A DNA stretch of 64,000 nucleotides from Paenibacillus camelliae (lineage in GTDB: Bacteria; Bacillota; Bacilli; Paenibacillales; Paenibacillaceae): positions 111,317 to 175,316 of the forward strand of contig NZ_JAMBNY010000009.1 of the NCBI RefSeq assembly GCF_023715345.1, read 5' to 3'. Both the position numbers and the translations under genes were made by a program. Below are positions 26,973-35,189 of the stretch, in pieces. Numbering within the stretch: position 1 is the first letter of the stretch; every line of letters starts with the position of its first letter. The notes beneath the pieces are model-generated. The model saw nothing but the letters and a program-made list of their open reading frames with translations. It was not told where the DNA came from and ran no database searches.

Positions 26973-26999
26973 AAGGACTCCATGTGCTAGGAGTCCTTC
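26973..26999 (-). terminator. terminator of small membrane gene
   Basis: An eight-bp stem AAGGACTC/GAGTCCTT around CATGTGCTAG, with seven T on the minus strand; it begins within the stop codon of the gene ending at 26998. Confidence 0.8.
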
Positions 27000-27267
27000 A
27001 CAACTTGCTACGATTATCTCTCCATTCCTTGAATGGCTCGTAAAAAAACATGAGCACGATAAGGAATGTCGTAGTTATAACCTTGCTGCTTACCTCGATA
27101 TCCTTACTGAGAAAATAGAATACCAGAACCAACAATATAGCCTGAATTATTCTGTTTTTTAAATCCTTATGGTAAATAAACATCGCAATTATACTTACAA
27201 CGATAAAGTACTCAAACCATATTGTAACCAAGAGAGAGCCGTGGTAAAGCAGCTGTTTTTTGTTCAT
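26998..27267 (-). CDS. small membrane protein of unknown function
   Basis: 89 residues with three hydrophobic segments (LVTIWFEYFIVVSIIAMFIY, IIQAILLVLVFYFL, ITTTFLIVLMFFY) and a basic tail. No family recognised; it resembles PsiE-type small proteins only in layout. SD AGGTGAGG before the ATG. It follows the ECF41 gene by 52 bp on the same strand and could belong to that transcript. Confidence 0.6.
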   Translation of the reverse strand: MNKKQLLYHGSLLVTIWFEYFIVVSIIAMFIYHKDLKNRIIQAILLVLVFYFLSKDIEVSSKVITTTFLIVLMFFYEPFKEWRDNRSKL

Positions 27268-27319
27268 TTCCTCACCTATTAAATTTTATAGTCGAAGTAA
27301 ACCGAGGATGCTACTTGGT

Positions 27320-28246
27320 TCATAAAACAATCGAAGTCAGCTTGTCAGGATTCAATACGGCGAATATGTTCGTGATCAGGTCGGTGTTATCAGCCCATTG
27401 AAAGCAAACAACAGCCTTTACGCCATGCTCATCCACAAATAAGATACCCGACTCTCCGTTAACAGTCACAACACGAGCAGATGCTTCTTTCCAGCCTCTT
27501 GAGTGTAAGGCGGACAAGAAGATTAGAACACGAGTACGTCCAAAAATCGGGTTGATGGCTGCACGAACCTTGCCTCCTCCATCTGTTTGAATAACTACAT
27601 CTTCAGACAGGAGGTCAGTAAGCTGCTCAATGTTGCCTTTAGTAAAATGCTCTAGAAATCGTTGAACTCGCTCCTGCTCATGAGCGAAGAAGCTTGAGGG
27701 CTGCTGGCCTTCGTTCATCCTTACTTTCTTCCTAGCACGACTTAAAACTTTACGGCTGTAAGCTTCGGTAATTCCAAGCAAGTGAGCAATCTCTGCGTAT
27801 TCATAATCTAGTGCCTCTCTTAGAATGAACACAACCCTTTCTACTGGCTTTAATTGTTCCAGCATCACCATGTATGCGTAGGAGAGGGATTCATCGAGTT
27901 CCAGCTCCGCTAACGGTGATCGTTCGGTCATGACCAACGTTTCTGGAAGCCATGGCCCAACATACATCTCTCTTTGTTTATGTGCAGACTTTAATAGGTT
28001 CAAGCTACGATTAATTACCAATCTACTCAAATAAGCTTTCATATTTTCAATAGATTCTATATCTACTGACTGCATTGCTATAAACACATCATGTACAAGA
28101 TCTTCCGTATCCGATATCGTTCCCAACATCCGATACGCGATCCGGAACAGATAGGCACGATACGTCCGATACAGCTCATCCAGCCGATTGGTATCAGTAT
28201 TCTGCACGTAACCCTCTCCCCATCCATCATTGTAATAAGGAGCCAA
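27320..28246 (-). CDS. ECF41-type RNA polymerase sigma factor with SnoaL-like C-terminal domain
   Basis: 308 residues: sigma region 2 (LYRTYRAYLFRIAYRMLGTISDTEDLVHDVF), region 4 (LKPVERVVFILREALDYEYAEIAHLLGITEAYSRKVLSRARKK), and a SnoaL-like extension of about 130 residues. Diagnostic ECF41 motifs are visible: WLPETL in the linker, DGGGKVRAAINP, and NPDKL at the end. In this group there is no anti-sigma factor; the C-terminal domain itself controls activity. TTG start at 28246 with AAGGAG six bases upstream, inside a hairpin; a GTG 14 codons downstream (after GGGGAGAGGG) is a real alternative. Confidence 0.93.
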   Translation of the reverse strand: MAPYYNDGWGEGYVQNTDTNRLDELYRTYRAYLFRIAYRMLGTISDTEDLVHDVFIAMQSVDIESIENMKAYLSRLVINRSLNLLKSAHKQREMYVGPWLPETLVMTERSPLAELELDESLSYAYMVMLEQLKPVERVVFILREALDYEYAEIAHLLGITEAYSRKVLSRARKKVRMNEGQQPSSFFAHEQERVQRFLEHFTKGNIEQLTDLLSEDVVIQTDGGGKVRAAINPIFGRTRVLIFLSALHSRGWKEASARVVTVNGESGILFVDEHGVKAVVCFQWADNTDLITNIFAVLNPDKLTSIVL

Positions 28247-28259
28247 TTATGGCTCCTTA
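28236..28259 (-). promoter_or_regulatory. hairpin over the SD and start codon of the ECF41 sigma gene
   Basis: TAAGGAGCCA (28250-28259 read on the minus strand) and TGGCTCCTTA (28236-28245) form a perfect 10-bp stem with a 4-base loop. The SD AAGGAG is in the 5' arm and the TTG start in the loop and 3' arm. It can act either as a translation block or as an attenuator after the upstream decarboxylase gene. Confidence 0.65.
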
Positions 28260-28274
28260 GCTTATTTGCGAGTT

Positions 28275-28721
28275 CTAGTTCATACAACCATGAAACATTC
28301 CAGTGGATACTGCCAGCCGATTCCAGCAGTTAATGACATTGATCGCCATAATCAAACTGACATACTCTTTCTCGTCAACATGTCTACGTACATTCTCATA
28401 AACATGCTGAGGCACACCTTGCACCGATAACTGAGTCACACATTCGGTTAGATCTAGCACGGCTTTTTCTTTGTCACTATATAACGGAACTTCACGCCAT
28501 ACGCTCAGCATCAGTACTCGATCGAGCTCCTCCCCTGACTTCAATAAATCATTGGCATGCATGTTAATACAGAATGAACAGCCGTTAATCTGTGATGCAC
28601 GAAGCTTTATCAATTCATACAAATTATAATCCAGTCCACTCTTTCGAACGTGCGACTCCAACGTTACCATCATTTGATACGCTTCAGGACTTGCCGTTCC
28701 ATAATTCAATCTCAATGTCAT
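28275..28721 (-). CDS. carboxymuconolactone decarboxylase/AhpD-like protein
   Basis: 148 residues with the CMD core and the redox motif CSFCINMHANDL, typical of AhpD-like enzymes. It is upstream of the ECF41 gene and is the usual partner and main target of such sigma factors. The ATG at 28721 is chosen over the adjacent GTG at 28724 because AGGAGGAG then has a spacing of seven. An ECF41-like promoter lies about 40 bp before the start. Confidence 0.9.
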   Translation of the reverse strand: MTLRLNYGTASPEAYQMMVTLESHVRKSGLDYNLYELIKLRASQINGCSFCINMHANDLLKSGEELDRVLMLSVWREVPLYSDKEKAVLDLTECVTQLSVQGVPQHVYENVRRHVDEKEYVSLIMAINVINCWNRLAVSTGMFHGCMN

Positions 28722-28761
28722 CACTTATCTCCTCCTGATTATTATATCTTTCAATAAGGAT

Positions 28762-28788
28762 GACAATTGAGAGCTGCATTTTGTGACA
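28762..28788 (-). promoter_or_regulatory. ECF41-type promoter
   Basis: On the minus strand TGTCACA (28788-28782), a 16-bp spacer and TGTC (28765-28762). Known ECF41 promoters have TGTCACA at -35 and CGTC at -10. This implies self-activation of the decarboxylase-sigma operon. Confidence 0.6.
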
Positions 28789-28860
28789 ACATTTCCATAT
28801 CCAATCAAAAATTTAATGTGCACAGTTTTCTGATTACATTATTCGAAGACAAAACTAACA

Positions 28861-29097
28861 TCATTTAATACGTCTGGCATAAAGCAACACTTTAATAATA
28901 AGACTCACAAAAAATAACAGGGTTAAACCAACGATCATCCAAACTTTAACGTCCCACGAAATATCGAGAGCATTAATAATAATAAAAATTCCCACTAGAG
29001 CTGCAGGTATTAAATAATCCTTATCTTTCTTAATCCACGCATAAACACAAATACCGATAAACAATACCCAGAGGAAGTAATATTCTATCAAACCCAT
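28861..29097 (-). CDS. small membrane protein of unknown function
   Basis: 78 residues with three hydrophobic segments (YYFLWVLFIGICVYAWI, YLIPAALVGIFIIINAL, VWMIVGLTLLFFVSLIIKVLLYA). No family recognised. The start is either GTG 29100 or ATG 29097; the SD is weak (AATAGG). It is similar in size and layout to the small membrane gene at 26998 but not in sequence. Confidence 0.5.
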   Translation of the reverse strand: MGLIEYYFLWVLFIGICVYAWIKKDKDYLIPAALVGIFIIINALDISWDVKVWMIVGLTLLFFVSLIIKVLLYARRIK

Positions 29098-29252
29098 CAC
29101 CTATTTCTTAAATAGCAGTATAAGCTTTATAAAATTTTTCGTTAGTTATGTAAATTGTTTCCAATATTAATATAAAGAATTAGATAGCCTCAATGCAATA
29201 CTAATATCATAATTACAAGCGATATATGAGTAAATACTCTGTAAATAAAAAA

Positions 29253-29269
29253 GGAGCCTTACTGGCTCC
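29253..29269 (-). terminator. terminator of the glycerophosphodiester operon
   Basis: GGAGCC-TTACT-GGCTCC followed on the minus strand by TTTTTT, about 60 bp after the ugpQ-like stop codon. Confidence 0.8.
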
Positions 29270-29326
29270 CCTCGAAACTATATAACGTAGCTACTTATTC
29301 TAAATATTCAACATCTATGCTCCTTC

Positions 29327-30034
29327 CTACGCGCCCTGATACACCTTCGCCCAGCCTTCAAGATTGTTCGTGCAGATGAGCACATCTGGATAATTCGACT
29401 TCAAAGTCTGCAGCTGATTCTCGTCATCCGGCGTCCAAACCATAAGCTGAATACCATGTTTCTTAGCCTCCTCAGCATACTCTGGCGTAAGAAACACATA
29501 TTTTAATGACAAATACTTTACTCCTAGCTGCTTCATAAACGGAAATACCGCTGGCGTCGCACCATAAATGACGAGGCCTAGCTCTATCTCGGCATCTAGC
29601 TCCCTGGCACGCATGATGGAGTAATGATCGAAGGAGGTGAGAAACACCTGCTCCTTCATATCCACAAGCTTGATCACCTCGATGACTGCTGCTTCAAGTC
29701 CAGCATGCATGCTGCCGGTTTGCTTCAGCTCGATATCAACGAGCATTCGATCCTTTACAAGCAGCAGCGCTTCCTCCAAGGTTGGAATCTGCTCTCCACC
29801 CCCGGCATCAAGCTTACGCAGCTCCTCCAACGTAAAATCCTTTACTGCGCCTGTTCCATTCGTCGTACGATCCACCGTAGGATCATGAATGACGACAGGT
29901 ACACCGTCCTTTGTAAGATGAACATCGAATTCCAGATGCGTGAATTTCAGCTCAAGCGCTGCACGAAAGCCGCGCAGTGTATTTTCTGGATGCTTAAGTG
30001 GATACCCTCGATGGGCTAAGCCTCGTATTGTCAT
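29327..30034 (-). CDS. ugpQ: glycerophosphodiester phosphodiesterase
   Basis: 235 residues of cytoplasmic GDPD type: LAHRGYPLKHPENTLRGF at the N-terminus, LEFDVHLTKDGVPVVIHDPTVDRTT, and the final DVLICTNNLEGW. Splits glycerophosphodiesters taken up by the transporter encoded upstream. ATG at 30034, four-base overlap with the HAD gene, SD AAGGAG nine bases upstream; the longer frame from 30106 runs inside the HAD gene. Last gene of the operon. Confidence 0.93.
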   Translation of the reverse strand: MTIRGLAHRGYPLKHPENTLRGFRAALELKFTHLEFDVHLTKDGVPVVIHDPTVDRTTNGTGAVKDFTLEELRKLDAGGGEQIPTLEEALLLVKDRMLVDIELKQTGSMHAGLEAAVIEVIKLVDMKEQVFLTSFDHYSIMRARELDAEIELGLVIYGATPAVFPFMKQLGVKYLSLKYVFLTPEYAEEAKKHGIQLMVWTPDDENQLQTLKSNYPDVLICTNNLEGWAKVYQGA

Positions 30035-30846
30035 GTGATCATGCTCCTTCCATACACGAGATTGTTTATCGCCTCTACTACGCCTGCACCGTAGGATGCA
30101 GAGCAAATATAGTCGGCAGCAGCCTTTAGCTCAGCCGGACTATTCGCAACTGCGACACCAACGCCAGCTGCTTCCAGCATCGGCAGATCATTCATCTGAT
30201 TGCCTATCGCCATCATGCTGGCTTTATCAATACCGAGCATATCCGACAGTCTCTCAAGTGCCTTTCCCTTGCTCGTCTGTGCCGATATAAGCTCCATATA
30301 ATTAGGCTCCGATTGGAACTTTTCGACGATATGATTAAGCTCCTGTGACCATCGGCTCCATAATTCTTCAATCGCCTCAATCTCGCCTAGCAATATGACT
30401 TTCTCAAGCTCACCTGCTCTCCAGCTTGAATCATTAACGGCAACGAGATTACACTTGATTCGCTCCTTATGCTCGAATGCCTCAACCTCCTCGTTCTTAG
30501 CAAAGCATTCGATGTGGTCTTCACGGAACAGCAGCACCATCAGTCCATGCGCATGTGCATCGATCACCATCTCTGCCATGACTGCCGCCTCCAGACATAT
30601 CCGTTCGATTTTCTTTCCTGATACCGCCAGCACTGCTCCGTTGCATAGAATGACAGGTATCTCAATTCCTATTTGATCAATAATAGATTGTGCTGTAAGC
30701 AAAGGACGGCCAGTTGCTATCGTGAACAGGCCGCCCTGCTTTTTATAGGCTTGAATAGCCGTAATTACCTCATTAGGCAGCGAATGATCCGGCCCGAGCA
30801 ATGTGCCATCCAGATCGCTAACAATACTGCGAATATTGCTGTCCAC
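30031..30846 (-). CDS. Cof-type HAD phosphatase
   Basis: 271 residues: motif I VSDLDGTLL, ATGRP, the type IIB cap, and motif IV GNQMNDLPML. Such enzymes dephosphorylate sugar phosphates; in this operon glycerol-3-phosphate or a related product is a likely substrate (inference). GTG start at 30846 with GGAGG upstream. 99 bp after ugpE and overlapping ugpQ by 4 bp. Confidence 0.88.
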   Translation of the reverse strand: MDSNIRSIVSDLDGTLLGPDHSLPNEVITAIQAYKKQGGLFTIATGRPLLTAQSIIDQIGIEIPVILCNGAVLAVSGKKIERICLEAAVMAEMVIDAHAHGLMVLLFREDHIECFAKNEEVEAFEHKERIKCNLVAVNDSSWRAGELEKVILLGEIEAIEELWSRWSQELNHIVEKFQSEPNYMELISAQTSKGKALERLSDMLGIDKASMMAIGNQMNDLPMLEAAGVGVAVANSPAELKAAADYICSASYGAGVVEAINNLVYGRSMIT

Positions 30847-30945
30847 TTTCCCTTCCTCCTCGGCCCGCCGCCAAGGAACATAGGCTTTCTCCAGTACTCA
30901 ACCTGCTCCTTATTATAGCGTTACAACTAATATATTAGCGGTGTC

Positions 30946-31803
30946 TTATTTAAATGTTGAGTTCGCCATTGCTGCTACAATATGCTTTTGCATTAAGCTG
31001 TAAACGACAATGATCGGCAATATCGCCATAACACTTGCAGCCATAATAATGTGGAAATGCAATGATTCATCACCAGCAATCGAGTCGCGAAGGAACGCGA
31101 TACCGATCGTCAGAACCCGCATATCACTCGAATTTGTCATGATAAGCGGCCAGAAATACGAGTTCCACGCTGCAATAAAGATCAATACGATAAAGGTGAC
31201 GATCGTTGGCATCGCCATAGGCACAAGCATGCGATAAATGAGTGCAAAACGACCAGCACCGTCTACTCGCGCTGCCTCGAGCACATCATTGTTAAGTGAT
31301 TTGAACGATTGTCGCAGCAGGAATATACCAAAAGCAGATGCGCCATTCGGTACGATTAACGCCCAGAACGTATCCAGCCAACCGAGCTTGGACATCATCA
31401 CATAGACAGGTATGAACGTAACTTGATCCGGCACAATTAAGGCTGCCAGTACGAGCAGAAACAAAAACTCTTTCCCCCAGAAGCGTCCTTTGGCAAAGGC
31501 ATATGCTGCCCATAGTGCAACATTAAGCTGCAAAATTATTAAGCCAATAGACATGATGAGGGTATTGGAGAAGTATTTAGCGTATGGAATAACGCGAAAT
31601 GCCTCAGCATAGTTTCCCCAAGAAAAGGTTTCTGGCCATAGGGTCGGTACAGCTAATCGCATCTCCGCCTGTGTTTTTAGTGAGCTTACAACCATCCAAT
31701 AGACAGGAAATAAGATGATAAGGGTGACCGCCACCGCTAACACGACTCGTATGAAGCTGACCACTTTACTGTTCTTTTGTCCAGCCATTCTGCTATCCCT
31801 CAT
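30946..31803 (-). CDS. ugpE: ABC sugar/glycerol-3-phosphate permease (UgpE-like)
   Basis: 285 residues, six membrane helices, with the EAA loop EAARVDGAGRFALIYRMLVPMAMP that contacts the ATPase. Belongs to the carbohydrate-uptake-1 family. Overlaps ugpA by 11 bp. No ATPase gene is present in the operon, as is usual in Firmicutes that share one MsmK/UgpC-type ATPase among many importers. Confidence 0.88.
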   Translation of the reverse strand: MRDSRMAGQKNSKVVSFIRVVLAVAVTLIILFPVYWMVVSSLKTQAEMRLAVPTLWPETFSWGNYAEAFRVIPYAKYFSNTLIMSIGLIILQLNVALWAAYAFAKGRFWGKEFLFLLVLAALIVPDQVTFIPVYVMMSKLGWLDTFWALIVPNGASAFGIFLLRQSFKSLNNDVLEAARVDGAGRFALIYRMLVPMAMPTIVTFIVLIFIAAWNSYFWPLIMTNSSDMRVLTIGIAFLRDSIAGDESLHFHIIMAASVMAILPIIVVYSLMQKHIVAAMANSTFK

Positions 31804-32755
31804 AATGCACCTTCTTCCTGCTGATGAACCACTGCAATGCTGTAAGAAGCAATATGATCACAAAGAAAATCATAATAAGCGCCGATGCTCTGCCTGTTCT
31901 AAATTGCGAGAACGCCATCGTATAGATCCAATAGACAACCGCATTGGACGCATTCAAAGGTCCACCATTCGTCATAATATCAATCGATTGGAATACTTGC
32001 ATCGATGATATAAAGGTCGTAATGACAAGGAATAGCGTCATCGGGGACAATAATGGAAGGGTAATATGACGGAATAGCATCCATCTATTCGCTCCATCAA
32101 TGGCAGCTGCCTCATAGTAATCTGCAGGAATGCTGCGTAGACCCGCAATAAATAAGATCATTGCAAAGCCGACTCCCTTCCACACCGACACGACAACTAG
32201 CGCTGGCAGTACTGTACTCGGATTAATGAGCCATTCTACGGGATCGATGCCGAACATCGCCACAACACGGTTCAGCAAGCCGTATTTCCCGTTATAAATC
32301 CATACGAATACCATGGCAGCTATAACCATCGAAATATAGTATGGCATAAAGACAATGCCTCGCATAAAGGCATAGAACCGTGACGATACATTAAACAACA
32401 AAGCGAGCAACAAGCCAATCGCTAATGTTAATACGACATCCATAATCGTATACGTAAACGTAATTTTAAGTGATTGATAGAAATCCTCATGACCTAGCAA
32501 ATACGTATAGTTATCTATACCAACAAACTTCTTGACCGGTCTCGTCATATTCCAGTTCGTTAAACTAATATAGAACGAGTTGACAAGAGGATAGTACAGA
32601 AAGACAGCCAATAATGCTATGGCCGGTAAAGCGAACATAAAATCCTTCCACTTCTCCAGCGCAGTTCTCCAGTTGCGTACAGAAACCGGCGTCCGTGTGG
32701 ACGCCGCTAGCTTCAATTCTTGTTTATTGTTATTGTTCATAAGCTTATCACTCAT
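31793..32755 (-). CDS. ugpA: ABC sugar/glycerol-3-phosphate permease (UgpA-like)
   Basis: 320 residues with six membrane helices after a 35-residue polar start; EAA loop EAAAIDGANRWMLFRHITLPLLSP. Partner of the UgpE-like permease. Start ATG at 32755 overlaps the ugpB stop by 8 bp. Confidence 0.88.
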   Translation of the reverse strand: MSDKLMNNNNKQELKLAASTRTPVSVRNWRTALEKWKDFMFALPAIALLAVFLYYPLVNSFYISLTNWNMTRPVKKFVGIDNYTYLLGHEDFYQSLKITFTYTIMDVVLTLAIGLLLALLFNVSSRFYAFMRGIVFMPYYISMVIAAMVFVWIYNGKYGLLNRVVAMFGIDPVEWLINPSTVLPALVVVSVWKGVGFAMILFIAGLRSIPADYYEAAAIDGANRWMLFRHITLPLLSPMTLFLVITTFISSMQVFQSIDIMTNGGPLNASNAVVYWIYTMAFSQFRTGRASALIMIFFVIILLLTALQWFISRKKVHYEG

Positions 32756-34097
32756 AATCTGCCAATATCTCGTTAATTCTCTCTGCTGCCTGCGGCATTA
32801 ACATAGCAGGGTCTACATTGTTCAGAGCAAGCTCACCAATCACTTCGATGTAATGTGTTCTGAATTCTGGATACGCAATATGCTGTAGACGTGGCGTTAC
32901 ATCGTCAAAATGCTCGAACACAGCTTCATATTGCGGCCATCTTTCAAAGTATTGCTTGCCTTCCTCTGAATCGATGGCAGATTTACGAGTTGGAAGATAG
33001 CCCACAGATTCTGCCCACTTGATGTTGTGTTCAGCCGACGTCATATGCTCAATAAACTTCCAAGCTGCTTCTTTTTCCTCATCGCTTGCTCCATCCATCA
33101 TCGCAATCCCTGCACCACCGATGTTAGAGATACGTTTTACATCACCTGGAACAAAGGAAACACCAATTTCAAAGTCAGCGTTCTCTCTGTACATTTTAAT
33201 GTTCGCAGATGTATGCTGAACCATAGCGATTTCGCCACCTAGGAACATTTGACGCATATTATCAGAAGCGCCCTTACCATAGCCGATATGCATGTAGCCA
33301 TCCGTTTTCCATTTGTAGAAGTTTTCGATATAGCGCATCGATTCAGGTGTTTCTACTGCAGAAGCAGATTGATCGTCTGTTAAGATTTGACCACCGCCAT
33401 TGATCATCCATGGATCAAAGTACCAAGCATCCCAGCCAGGCACAGAGAACGCATAGCGAGTCGTTTCACCGTTTTCCTTTAGCGTTACGGCTTCGTTAAA
33501 CGCATCGATATCATCCCAAGTTTGCGGTGGCTGTACACCAAGCTCATCCAGCAACGTTTTGTTATATACGAATACACTAGTACTTACGATTAGCGGGAAA
33601 CCATATTGCTTGCCATTGAAAGCATAGGCATTAATCATACCCTCTGAGAAATCATCCATTGCTGTGTTGTCGCGTAGTATCCATGGTGTCAAGTCTGTAA
33701 ACACACCGCTATCACCGAACGTAGGCAGAGAAGATACCTCAACATTCGTTACAGCAGGAACATCATTCGCAGCTACAGCTGCTTGAAGCTTTTTGTGAAG
33801 ATCAGGATAACCGCCTTGGAATACAGGCTCAACCGTGATGTGAGGATATTTCTTCGAGAACTCCTCAAGCATGTAGTTCAAGCCCTCCATCTGAGCTTCT
33901 GCGTGAGAGTGCCAGTATTGGATCGTGATAGGCTCTGTACTCTCTACAACCTTCGCCGCCTCCACTGGAGCTGGCGCATTGTTAGCATTGGCGCTAGATT
34001 GCCCTCCGTTATTCGCATCTCCACTGCCACATGCTGTTACGACAAGGGCTAGTCCACCAGCCATCATCGTAGTCATCCACTTCTTTTTCGTCTTCAT
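32748..34097 (-). CDS. ugpB: ABC solute-binding lipoprotein (UgpB-like)
   Basis: 449 residues: signal with lipobox VTAC, then a family-1 binding protein (ITIQYWHSHAEAQMEGLNYMLEEFSKKYPHITVEPVFQGGYPDLHKKLQAAVAAND). The short motif YWHSH and the operon (GlpP, GDPD) point to sn-glycerol-3-phosphate or glycerophosphodiesters as ligand; the ligand itself is inferred. SD GAGGAG before the ATG. Confidence 0.88.
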   Translation of the reverse strand: MKTKKKWMTTMMAGGLALVVTACGSGDANNGGQSSANANNAPAPVEAAKVVESTEPITIQYWHSHAEAQMEGLNYMLEEFSKKYPHITVEPVFQGGYPDLHKKLQAAVAANDVPAVTNVEVSSLPTFGDSGVFTDLTPWILRDNTAMDDFSEGMINAYAFNGKQYGFPLIVSTSVFVYNKTLLDELGVQPPQTWDDIDAFNEAVTLKENGETTRYAFSVPGWDAWYFDPWMINGGGQILTDDQSASAVETPESMRYIENFYKWKTDGYMHIGYGKGASDNMRQMFLGGEIAMVQHTSANIKMYRENADFEIGVSFVPGDVKRISNIGGAGIAMMDGASDEEKEAAWKFIEHMTSAEHNIKWAESVGYLPTRKSAIDSEEGKQYFERWPQYEAVFEHFDDVTPRLQHIAYPEFRTHYIEVIGELALNNVDPAMLMPQAAERINEILADYE

Positions 34098-34194
34098 TGC
34101 TTGTCATGCTCCTCTCGAGAAAATTGATTTGCTTGCTTCATCTTGATGTGTGGGTTTTCTCAGCATCTCCACCCGTATTAGAACATTCGTTACT

Positions 34195-34749
34195 CTATAG
34201 CCAGTACCGCTTATCGCCTATTGAGACGTAATCTGCACCGTATTCAAGCGCCTGACGAATTTCCTCTTCGTGCCGAATCAGTCCGCCTACAATTAATGGG
34301 CAGCTAATCTTCTGCTTCAAGTCTTTAATGACCCTTGGCATTAATCCCGGCATTAGCTCAACCTCATCAGGCTGAACCTGTCCGATCATTTTAATCGCCG
34401 TATCAATAGCTGCTGTGTCTATTCCAAATATGCGCTGAATCGAGCGAATTCCAACTTGTCGCGCAGCCGCAATCATATTCGATTTCGTCGAGACAATGCC
34501 ATCTATTCCAAAGGTTTTACTAAGATATTGAACGGTGGAAAGATCTCTTCCAAGACCGCTCACCATCTCTAGATGCACATGCACCTGCTTACCAGCCTTA
34601 TGTAAATCAGAGATGATCGAGGAAAGCGTCATGATATCTCCGGTCATCAAATTAACTCGCTTCACCTTGCTCTTCAATACCGCTTCAATCTGCTCTTGCT
34701 TCGTAATTGATGCGATAATAGGCAACTCTTCTAATTGTTGTTCGACCAT
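34195..34749 (-). CDS. glpP: glycerol-3-phosphate-responsive antiterminator
   Basis: 184 residues covering the whole GlpP barrel: VKRVNLMTGDIMTLSSIISDLHKAGKQ, GIVSTKSNMIAAAR, ELMPGLMPRVIKDL, GGLIRHEEEIRQALEYGADYVSIGDKRYW. With glycerol-3-phosphate bound it stabilises leader mRNAs and prevents early termination. ATG at 34749 with AAAGGGGGA upstream; the GTG at 34767 overlaps that SD. First gene of the glp/ugp operon, and its own leader carries a strong hairpin. Confidence 0.93.
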   Translation of the reverse strand: MVEQQLEELPIIASITKQEQIEAVLKSKVKRVNLMTGDIMTLSSIISDLHKAGKQVHVHLEMVSGLGRDLSTVQYLSKTFGIDGIVSTKSNMIAAARQVGIRSIQRIFGIDTAAIDTAIKMIGQVQPDEVELMPGLMPRVIKDLKQKISCPLIVGGLIRHEEEIRQALEYGADYVSIGDKRYWL

Positions 34750-34835
34750 GGTGCATCCCCCTTTCACTTTTTAAACTATATCCCCTCCATATTTTTTCGA
34801 TGTTAACGTAGTGTGAAATATATGTAAAATAAAAA

Positions 34836-34894
34836 CCCAATCTAGCATGTAACGTTAATGAGGAATTATCCTCGTTACATTAAGCTAGATTGGG
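34836..34894 (-). promoter_or_regulatory. attenuator-like terminator in the glpP leader
   Basis: A long inverted repeat: 34836-34846 with 34884-34894, continued by ATGTAACG (34847-34854) with 34873-34880 after a three-base bulge, and an inner GAGGA/TCCTC stem. On the minus strand it is followed by GTTTTTATTTT. No gene lies upstream on that strand before the divergent pdaC-like gene, so the hairpin stands between a promoter and glpP and is a likely GlpP target. Confidence 0.65.
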
Positions 34895-34958
34895 CTTTCT
34901 CATAGGTTTTACCCTTATTTCATTGGTTTTCGACTTACTATTCAATCATTTACGCAGT

Positions 34959-34985
34959 ATTATTGTGACGTAAAGCTTTTGTAAA
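34959..34985 (-). promoter_or_regulatory. weak promoter candidate for glpP
   Basis: TTTACA (34985-34980), a 15-bp spacer and AATAAT (34964-34959), located before the attenuator hairpin. The spacer is short, so this is tentative. Confidence 0.3.
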
Positions 34986-35123
34986 TATCGCCCATACGTA
35001 CATAATGATAGACAAGTTAGATCGTAGAGAGGCTAGCAAATGATTAAGTATGGCTAGATGGCCTGTTCAACGCTCTTTATCGTATGTGGAAAAAAACAAC
35101 TGTAATATTGGTTCTTTATATCG

Positions 35124-35159
35124 TTGTAACGTTAATTTTACAGGTGTATAATTACACCT
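35124..35159 (+). promoter_or_regulatory. sigma-A promoter with overlapping palindrome, pdaC-like gene
   Basis: TTGTAA (35124-35129), 17-bp spacer, TATAAT (35147-35152), about 38 bp before the start. The -10 box is centred in a perfect palindrome AGGTGTA-TAAT-TACACCT (35142-35159), a possible repressor operator. Confidence 0.65.
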
Positions 35160-35189
35160 TACAGCATGAAATTCTAAGGAGTCTATATT

